From Canna indica (taxonomy: Eukaryota > Streptophyta > Magnoliopsida > Zingiberales > Cannaceae), in contig CP136895.1 in NCBI GenBank assembly GCA_034359265.1, positions 42,550,001 to 42,614,000 on the forward strand: a stretch of DNA of 64,000 bases, in the 5' to 3' direction. The notes under the pieces were generated by a model that did not search any database, was not told where the DNA came from, and saw only the letters and a program-made list of their open reading frames with translations. This document shows positions 56,731 through 64,000 of the stretch, in pieces; the stretch's first letter is position 1; each line of letters opens with the position of its first letter. The translations under genes were made by a program, and so were the position numbers.

Positions 56731-57719
56731 TTATGATGATTTGAAGTTGCAACCTCTTGGAGATTTTTCGTTTGATTCCAAGGTCAACTTCAATATTCCA
56801 TTTCTCTTTACCCTTGTGTGGTAGCTCCCCCTACAATAGAGCATGAAATTTTTGGTACCCAAATGGCTTTGGGTCCTTGGGCGTTGTAGGCCTAGGAATC
56901 CAAAGTTTCCTAGGCACACTTGGATTTCTTTTAAATGTGCAATAATATATATTTCCAAACAATGACCAAAAATATCATTAGAATGCTTGATATGTGAAAC
57001 ATGGTGAGTATGAGCATTCTTAGAAACATCATTCTCCTTCTTATGATCATGAGGTCTAATGGTAGAATGCATAGCATAGGAATCATGATGAACATTGACA
57101 TTATTTACATAAGCATTTCTAGTGTTCTTAAGAAATGAAATATTTTTAAATTCGTTTACTTTCTTATTTAAAGACACAACCTCATTTTTCAATGAATCAA
57201 GAGATTGATATAAGGCATTAGATTGAGATTTCAAATTGTTGTTTTTACTTATAATTTTTGAATTCTCAAGTTTCAAATTTTCATTCTCAAACATTAAGTC
57301 CTTGAGCTCAAGTTTCAACCTATCATGCGAAGAATCAAAAGAACTAGATTTCATTCTCTCATTTTCTAATTTTATTTCATCCACATGAGAGTTAAGTCTT
57401 ATATTATCTTTCTTCAATCTTTTATTTTCATTATCCTTTTTAACGAGCAAGGCATACATTTTTTTGTATTCAACTACTAACTCATTATATGATATTCGAG
57501 AGAACTAATAGAGCTAGCATTATCATTATCATTAGCATGACTAGAAGGAGAAGAATGTACCTCATCATTAGCATCCATGAGACAAACTTTTGAAGTGGCT
57601 TCATAGTCATGAAAAGAGGATGCTTCACTTGAGTAGGATGATGTAGAAGCATTTGACCTCCTATTTGCCTTGTTTTTCATGGTAGGGCAATTCATCTTCA
57701 CATGCCCTTTTTCTTTGCA
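56731..57719 (-). pseudogene. gag: gag of element B, broken
   Basis: From 57719 on the minus strand: knuckle 1 lacking its first cysteines (CKEKGHVKMNC), PTMKNKANRRSNASTSSYSS, an acidic Ser/Asn linker, a frameshift near 57480, then MYALLVKKDNENKRLKK and a long coiled coil to about 57150. Knuckle 2 is destroyed by a deletion near 56950 (HCLEIYIIAH where CFCCGIYGH is expected). Ends at 56731. Closely related to gag of element A over the linker and coiled coil. Confidence 0.8.
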
Positions 57720-57897
57720 CAAGACAGGTTTGGACAGTGGGCAACCACCCCGATTCATCGCATGAATCGTGGAGCCAAGAAAACCACTCAAGAACCCCCC
57801 AAAACAAAAATCGGGCAACATGACTTTAGGGAGCGAACGGTTCGTAAACGCAACAATAACACATAATAAAAATTCTGAAAAATTGCTAAATGTGGTA

Positions 57898-57906
57898 CTG
57901 ATACCA
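57898..57906 (-). promoter_or_regulatory. Primer binding site next to the copia E LTR
   Basis: The minus strand reads TGGTATCAG four bases after the LTR end, then TACC instead of AGC, so nine bases match initiator methionine tRNA. Confidence 0.7.
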
Positions 57907-57910
57907 CTAT

Positions 57911-59965
57911 TGGGATGGAAGAAGAAGCACAGCAAAAAAAGCAATTAAAAAAAATACAAACCATATCAAAACCAGTGATCAACTTTAGCAATCTTTAAGG
58001 AATTCAATCTACGAGTAAAAGGAGAATATATACCTTATACAACGGATGGTAAGGCTGCTCTTATCCTCGTTTCAAGACGTCCAAGCGCACATCCTCCAAG
58101 GAAGGTCCACACCAAGCGCCTCGCAACCAAGGTACAACAAACACCAAGACCCATTGTGGCTCAATGGAGAGGGAAACTCAACCCTGTAGCGCACCAAGGT
58201 GAAGTCGGCCATTCCTCCACGAACCGAGCACCAAAAGGAAGGAAGAGGGGATTAGAAAACCACAGAACGAGGAGGAAGATGAAGAAATACCTCGCTGTCC
58301 TCCTTGGACTCCTCCAAGAAGATGAAGGAGATGGCACACCCAAGAGTAAGAGACCTTCAAATTGGCTTCACAAACCCGGGAAGGAGGAGCTTGATGGCCA
58401 GCCACCCATGGATATCAAGAGGAGCTCTTTCGAGTCTTGCTCTTCAAGAAGCTTCTCAAGAATCCAAGTCTTTTCTCCTCTCCAAGATCTCTAACCAATT
58501 TACTTAACCCCCCCCCCTCCCCCCCGGAGCACCTTTTTAATCATCTACCCGGAATTCAAAATTTCGGAGTTTGCCTCCAAAATAATAATTTATATTTAAT
58601 GGATTTATAATTAATTCGAAATTAATTAAATTCAACTAAATATAAACTTTAATTTATCTCTATAAATTAAATTTTTATTGATTAGGATTTATCATGTGCC
58701 AATCCCTACAATTTAGGGATGCCCTAAAAATTAGGGTTACCGAGTAACTCCTTCCTCGCGTATTCATTCCTATAGGAAACATCTTTCCTATCATGTCGTA
58801 AACGAAATCCGTGATCATGTTGCAGCACGTCCATGTTAGTAGACATATAGTGCTGCATTCAGACTTTATCTCATAAGGTTCATTACGAGGTTAGCCTGTT
58901 GTGTGTGATCCATTGGGCCCCACACTAAGCCAACAGTGAGTTATGCATAACGGAGAGTCAGATCTGATAGAACGAATTCTATTCGAATCTTACGAGTCAC
59001 CACTAAACCCCTTCAGTGTGATCGTGAGAGACGCCACTCACAAGTCAAGATTGCCCTCTTGCAACGTGTAATGACTACCCGGATAGTGTGAGGTTCAATC
59101 TACAGGGATCGAACGTCCTTTGGTGATTAGTTACCGTGCAACTAAGTCCCTAGGTTACAATGTCCCGAAGTCGACTAGGGTATGGATGAAGTGTCAAACC
59201 CTAATGATGATTCATATGTATTCCACCCGCCAAGATGTCCTCTCAATAATGAAATGTTAGAAACATCTTTCTGACTTTCATGTCTATTATGGCAAGAGAT
59301 TCCCGAGTCGACACTTGTAAGGACACATAGGACATTATCTCCTATCACTAGGAGTAACCGATTCCATGTTGGTTGCTCACCTACCTCCATGAATGTTTCC
59401 CCATGCCCAGTAATACTCGGCACTTGACGCTGAGGGCCTTGTAGGGATAGTTACAAAGCAATGGGTTGTCACTCACAAGGTAACCATGAGAACCTCAGGT
59501 CCAAGGACTGCTTGCTCCTACTATCACCCAAGGAATATCCTATTGACACTCATGTAAGGATTCCATTATGTATTCCTCATGCAAGTCCGTTCAGAGAACT
59601 CATTCCCTACTGAGCACTTGTACTTGTACATTAATGACGACTCATAGGTAACTATGAGATCAGTTACCCCTTATCATATAAGGCATGTACCAAGCACACT
59701 AGTCTATCCAGAATCATCAATCCCCTAATTGGTGATCCTACGACTAGGAACATTTAGAACAGGGGCATCTAGATTCCAACTGTCACTAGCATGATCTCAT
59801 CATGGCCTTGGAATCAATTGTCCAAGTTCATGGGGTTTATCACAATCTAATATATAAAAAATATAGATGCAGCATATGATGAAAAATTACCTCATATTAC
59901 TCATTAACCAAAAATAGTTTCCTACACATCAACATATGATTGGCTCAAGGGCACTATTTTTTTCA
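57911..59965 (-). repeat. LTR of copia E
   Basis: The minus strand starts TGAAAAAAATAGTGCCC at 59965, after the purine tract AAGTGGGAGAT (59976-59966), and ends CATCCCA at 57911; 2055 bp. A C-rich run is at 58507-58526. Short open frames in 58156-58507 have no domain and lie wholly in the LTR. Confidence 0.75.
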
Positions 59966-59976
59966 ATCTCCCACTT

Positions 59977-60985
59977 GCACTTGTAGCCAATCATTACGGT
60001 ATTTAATACCCATACAACTTAAGTGGCGATCGAACTGCTACTGTGGTAATGGCATTGTGAATGGATCTGCAATATTGTCTTTCGTGTAGACACGTTCGAC
60101 ATTTATATCACCACGTCCAACAATCTCTTTGATTAGGTGATACTACCTTAGGATGTGTTTTGATTTGTGGTGGGATCTAGGTTCCTTTGCTTGAGCAACA
60201 ACCCCAGTGTTATCACAATAAACGGGGACCGGACCGACAACTTCATGAACAACACTCAGCTTAGAGATAAATTTCTTTATCCACACTCCTACCTTTGTGG
60301 CTTCGCTTTGCAATGATGAACTCAGCTTGTCACAGAATCGGCCAAAATTCCTTGCTTGGAACTTTTCCAGCATACTGCGTCACCATTTAGAGTAAATACA
60401 TACCCAGAAATGGATTTACTATCATCCGGGTTAGATTGGAAGCTAGAATTTGTGTAGCCTTCCAGTTTAAAATCTGACCCACTATAAATTAGGAGAACAT
60501 CTTTAGTCCTTCTCAAGTATTTAAGAATATTCTTTACAGCTTTCCAATGTTCCTCTCCAGGATCCGTCTGAAATCTGCTAGTTACCCCTAGGGCATAAGC
60601 GACATCAGGCCGAGTGCAAAACATAGCATACATGATGGATCCTACTACTGAAGCATAAGGGATCACGCTCATCCTTTTTCTCTCCTCAGGTGTCTTAGGA
60701 GACATCTTCTTGGAAAGAGTGATACGATGACTCATAGGCAAGTAACCTCTTTTACTACCTTCTATGCTAAACCTTTTTAGCACAGTATCAATATACCGAG
60801 ACAATGACAAACCAAGCATCCTTCTAGACCTATCCCTATAGATCTTAAGGACGCTTCACCCAAGTCTTTCGTGGAGAAGTTTTTGGATAACCATGTTTTC
60901 ATTGACTCGAGCAGAGGAACAACATTCCCCATGAATAGTATGTCATCCATAAACACAACGGCGCTCCCACTAACCTTTTTATAAA
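59977..60985 (-). pseudogene. pol: RT tail and RNase H of copia E, broken
   Basis: Minus-strand peptide VFMDDILFMGN (variant of the YVDD box) near 60950, LGLSLSRYIDTVLKRF, RGYLPMSHRITLSKKM, SIMYAMFCTRPDVAYALG, SISGYVFTLNGDAVCWKSS, PVYCDNTGVVAQ and HHKSKHI, then ADPFTKPLPQ-like residues. Frameshifts near 60320 and 60840. About the same segment, on the plus strand, is at 40494-41237. Confidence 0.87.
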
Positions 60986-60990
60986 CACAA

Positions 60991-61548
60991 GGTTGAACTC
61001 ACTACAACACAGAGAGTGTGTGGAGGACAGAACTCTATGATTGAGTTGTCATGTAGAGGCAAATGGTTAGTACTTGTAATAGCAAGAAGTGCATTTGTTA
61101 TTTCCAGTTCACTTTAGTACTGATTGTAGGATTTCGGTGTATGAAATCTTGAGACTTGTATTGTACTTTGTTTAAAGTGAATTGAGCATCTATCCGGTGA
61201 GGGCATATTAGGTGACAAGATTATCACTCAACTGCGTAAATAAATCCTTGTGTGTTTGCATAATTTTTGTGTTAATTTTATAGCTGCTACTCACTATGTT
61301 TTAAAGCAGTTCCAATATCAGTTGCAACTCATGCACAACTAACTCTCATCAGAAAGTTTTCTTAAAGTCTGTCCTATCAATTTTGATTGAGTGGTATGTG
61401 TTATTCAAAGGTGTACATCTTATACCTTGGTTTCTTTGTAATTGAGTGTTTTGCTTTAGAATAGTAGTTGAGGCTGAGGCATCCTCTAGGGCTGAGGGAC
61501 AAGTCATCTTTGTATCCTTCAGGGAACATTCAAGTTACAAAGGTGGAC
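60991..61548 (+). mobile_element. Copia LTR relics
   Basis: 61190-61335 matches the reverse complement of 13420-13566. 61420-61545 matches the LTR of element C (GAATAGTAGTTGAGG, then GAGGCATCCTCTA and GGAACATTCAAGTTA). Probably one degraded LTR of a family related to element C, cut by copia E on the left and the Tat LTR on the right. No gene. Confidence 0.6.
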
Positions 61549-61559
61549 TGGATAAGACC

Positions 61560-61989
61560 CAGCAACGCCCCACAATTTGCCTCAAGCCAAACTAAGCAAG
61601 CCCTGCCTGGGGGCTCCACCCAGCCACGCTCCTTGACTAGAATCGAGCCAGACCGGATAGCTCCACCCGGGACCCCACCCGATCATACATGGACATCCAC
61701 ATCCTTCCTTATCATGAGGGATACGCCATTACAAGTCTGTCATCTCCGAGATAAGCCTTGACCCATTCTGAGTAACATCCTCGCGAGATTATCGGGCGGC
61801 ACCATCGCCTCCACCTGCAATAAATACAAACACGACATGCCTCAGGTAATCCTAAGTTCCAATTTTCATTACCTCCACCTTGGACTCCTACTGACTTGAG
61901 CATCAGAGTGTCTTTTGTAGGTCTCCCCCCGTCGGCATTGAACCTAACTAGGAGAGACACTTAACCGGACCAGATTACTCCAATCCTCA
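61560..61989 (+). repeat. 5' LTR (end part) of the plus-strand Tat element
   Basis: Homologous to the reverse complement of 9286-9690. TATA-like AATAAATAC at about 61821-61829. Ends AATCCTCA at 61989. The LTR start is not recognisable; sequence before about 61560 belongs to a copia relic. Confidence 0.7.
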
Positions 61990-62000
61990 GGTAGGAACAT

Positions 62001-62020
62001 TTGGCGCCCACCGTGGGGCC
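62001..62020 (+). promoter_or_regulatory. Primer binding site/leader start of the Tat element
   Basis: TTGGCGCCCACCGTGGGGCC, 11 bases after the LTR end. The TGGCGCC start is the signature of Athila/Tat leaders and ends in the tRNA CCA complement. I do not assign the tRNA species. Confidence 0.8.
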
Positions 62021-62483
62021 GAGTAAAACTTACCTCCCCCACAATGGTTGGAACCTGGAGCCATGCAGCCGCCACCGTACGCCAATGGCAATGACCCGAT
62101 GGCGATGATCGACCGTAGTCTGGTAACACTAAAACAACGACGAACGATGCTCCGGTATCAGCCTGTTCTCCCCCTGAAGAGCCTCAACGTCGAATAAGTG
62201 ATTTGGAGGTGGACAACCAACGGTTATAGCCCGAATCAAGATGTTGACACGGTCCCATGGACAACCCCCGGCTGACCACGAGCGCTGGCGCTCAAAGAAT
62301 GGAGAAAGCAATCACTTCGGAAAGAGGAGACCGGTCCCCATCCTTCGCAACGAGGTCTCCAACACCCCTCGTCACGGAAAAGACAAAGATTCTAAAGCCA
62401 GACAAGCAGGGACTACCCTTCCTATTGATGCAGGACCCTTTGTCGAACACGTAATTGCGACTCGCCTCTCGCCGAGAAGCTAG

Positions 62484-63330
62484 TTGCCTACCACCCTAAC
62501 ACCCTACAATAGTACAAGCGACCCCACACTACACCTGACGGCGTTCAGAACTATGATGCTTTATCACAGAGCAATCAATCCACACTCTGTAGATCCTTTC
62601 CAACCTTCCTGGGAAAATCCACTTTGTTGTTGTTTGCCTCCCTCCCACCGGGATTTATTCATTCCTTTGAGAACCTCTCCCATGTATTCCTCAATCGGTT
62701 CACCACATCACGAGTCTATCACAAGATGGAGGCTGCCCTCCATTATGTCAGGCAGGGGCAACATGAGCCCCTAAGAGAAAATATGAACATGTTACAGGCC
62801 ATAGCGGCCAAAATTCCCAATCTCGACCCACGAGTTGAACTCTACTCTATCAAGCTCGGGCTAAAACCTGAACTCTTTACCGACCAGATAGCCCTAGCGG
62901 AGCCTAAGGACATGGCAGAGTTTCAGGAGAAAGTCGCCAACTTCATAAATATGGAAGAGCTCCGAGAAGATAAAAGGATCGATTGTCGTTGAAAAACCCA
63001 AATGGACAAATGGAAAAGGTGAAGCTGCAGTTGCCATAACAACATAGGCCAAGGTCGTCATCTCACCTGCATACCCAATATGAGAAGTATACGCCTCTCA
63101 ACACCCCGAGATGGACTATCCTACAAGAGGTACACTACCTGCAGCTACTTAGACCTCCCAGTAGCCTCGAAAGGACGAACCCTTCATTCAAGGGTGACAA
63201 AAGAAAAAGGTGTGAGTTTCACTGAACCTACGAACACACCACCGAAGAATGCATGGTCCTCCGCGACCAGATTGAACACTTAATCAGAGAAGGTCACCTC
63301 GACCACTACATCTGGCATAATCGGGGTCAC
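62484..63330 (+). pseudogene. gag: gag of the plus-strand Tat element, broken
   Basis: STSDPTLHLTAFRTMMLYH (about 62515-62570), a frameshift near 62600, then FASLPPGFIHSFENLSHVFL, FTTSRVYHKMEAALHYVRQG, EPLRENMNMLQAIAAKIP and AEFQEKVANFINMEE (to 62992), all typical of Tat retrotransposon gag. The conserved C-terminal box near 63210-63310 reads TTEECMVLRDQIEHLIREGH in a shifted frame, with zinc-binding Cys/His before it. Confidence 0.8.
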
Positions 63331-63559
63331 TGCCAGAGCCGGCTGGACCACCGACTGCGCTGAAGTCCCAATAGCGCACCACCATCTAGGAACACAGATA
63401 ACCACAATGACTCTAGAAGTGAACAATCCCACCCCGGCATCCGTGGAGTCATCAACTGCATAACAGGAGGATTTGTTGGAGAAAGCAGTTCCAAAATACA
63501 ATAATCTTGGACCATCATGACAGTCGATGAGGCAGCTCACCCACAAAGCCTACACACGC

Positions 63560-64000
63560 CCACTCCGGTAATATCCTTTTATGATACCAATTTTTAGGGA
63601 GTTGATAGGAATTTACATGATCCTATCGTCATTACTGTGATTGCTACTGGTTTTCTTGTCGGGAAAGTTTTGGTGGACCAAGGGAGTTCCACCGACATCC
63701 TCTTCTACCCGACACTTGAAAAGATGAACATTAGCGAAGATTCGCTACACCCATACCACTAAAAACTTGTCAATTTCTCAAGAGAGGATGTGGACGTCAA
63801 AGTCTATCTATGGATGGCCACAACATTCGGTTCTGCCCTGGGAACAAGCACAATAGATATACAATTCCTCGTTGTCCAATGTGCAAGTCCTTACCTCATG
63901 ATTCTGGGTCGACCTTCCTTGAGCAGCTTGGGGGCCGTCGTATCGACCCCTCACCTCTCCATTAAATTCCCTATCTCAGAGACAAAGGTAGGAATAATCT
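63560..64000 (+). pseudogene. pol: Protease of the plus-strand Tat element, cut by the window end
   Basis: DPIVITVIATGFLVGKVLVD then QGSSTDILFYPTLEKM (active site Asp-Gln-Gly-Ser-Ser, as in Tat elements) and LMILGRPSLSSLGAVVS (flap/hydrophobic box, about 63898-63945). Stops at 63597 and 63760. RT would follow to the right. Confidence 0.8.

Larger units (their letters stand above)
50583..57719 (-). mobile_element. Element B: gag-only relative of element A, LTRs missing
   Basis: On the minus strand: gag from 57719 to 56731, then non-coding spacer to 50583 that aligns in blocks with the spacer of element A (for example the CCTATTGGTTGAAAACC block and the GTTGACTTAGGTCAAC motifs). It is interrupted by a solo chromovirus LTR (52724-55431) and a MITE (55885-56701). 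Copia C inserted on the left and copia E sequence cuts gag on the right, so no LTR of its own remains. Confidence 0.75.
57720..60990 (-). mobile_element. Copia E: pol end, LTR and leader in tandem-like order
   Basis: Minus-strand order is RT tail and RNase H (60985-59977), purine tract, LTR (59965-57911), PBS (57906-57898) and about 180 bp of 5' leader (57897-57720), cut at both ends. A normal insertion has either a pol end before an LTR or an LTR before a leader, not both. See findings. Confidence 0.75.
61560..64000 (+). mobile_element. Tat-type Ty3/gypsy element, 5' part, leaving the window
   Basis: LTR end (to 61989), leader with TTGGCGCCCACCGTGGGGCC, broken gag and protease. Same family group as the minus-strand relic at 9286-13425, which has the complementary 3' half. 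RT and later domains should lie beyond 64000. Confidence 0.82.

Noticed and set aside
58156..58507. Short frames on both strands
   Set aside because: They lie inside the copia E LTR and show no motif.
59175..59423. Minus-strand 82-codon frame
   Set aside because: Within the copia E LTR, no domain and no counterpart in related elements.

Overview
This window reads as plant nuclear heterochromatin from a flowering plant with a repeat-rich genome. Nearly every base after position 810 can be assigned to LTR retrotransposons (Ty1/copia; Ty3/gypsy of chromovirus, Athila and Tat types), En/Spm (CACTA) DNA transposons or a MITE. I found no host protein gene, rRNA, tRNA or CRISPR. The lineage within flowering plants cannot be told from these families. 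All transposon genes are broken by stops, frameshifts or deletions, so they are annotated as pseudogenes.

Layout. (1) 816-8953, minus: complete gag-only copia-derived element A, target duplication TGTTG. (2) 8959-9285: gag relic of a related element. (3) 9286-13425, minus: 3' part of a Tat-type gypsy element with a 102-bp tandem array. (4) 13420-13566: copia LTR scrap. (5) 13567-18368, plus: Athila-like element that kept gag and protease but lost RT, RNase H and integrase. (6) 18369-40493: CACTA-1, truncated on the left and ending in a good right terminus. It contains a complete chromovirus (20474-29155, target AGTTT) and a solo LTR of the same chromovirus family (29731-40070, target CATTG). 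The solo LTR is itself split by a second CACTA element (CACTA-2, 29999-37518, target TTA). (7) 40494-41237: copia RT/RNase H fragment into which CACTA-1 inserted. (8) 41238-50582: SIRE-like copia element C, its 3' LTR split by a reverse, truncated chromovirus LTR. (9) 50583-57719, minus: element B, a relative of A, carrying a clean solo chromovirus LTR (52724-55431, target TTAAC) and a Tourist/PIF-like MITE (55885-56701, target TTA). (10) 57720-60990, minus: copia E in the order pol end, LTR, PBS/leader. (11) 60991-61548: copia LTR scraps. (12) 61560-64000, plus: a second Tat-type element leaving the window.

The most interesting signal is in the chromovirus LTR family, present in five copies. 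Each LTR carries an array of seven or eight short hairpins. The two arms of each hairpin are complementary, but arm sequences differ from unit to unit (for example GGATAA/TTATCC, GGAATAA/TTATTCC, GGAGTAA/TTACTCC, GGAGCAA/TTGCTC), around a nearly constant centre. This is within-array covariation, as expected of a selected RNA or DNA structure. The array lies inside a segment bounded by AG/GTGAGT and a T-rich TTGCAG in the LTR, which looks like a leader intron of about 1.6 kb. The U5 end carries conserved palindromes. Other points of note are the gag-only elements A and B with a shared non-coding spacer, a hairpin with arms of about 85 bp just upstream of the CACTA-2 transposase gene, and a copia LTR flanked on both sides by internal sequence.
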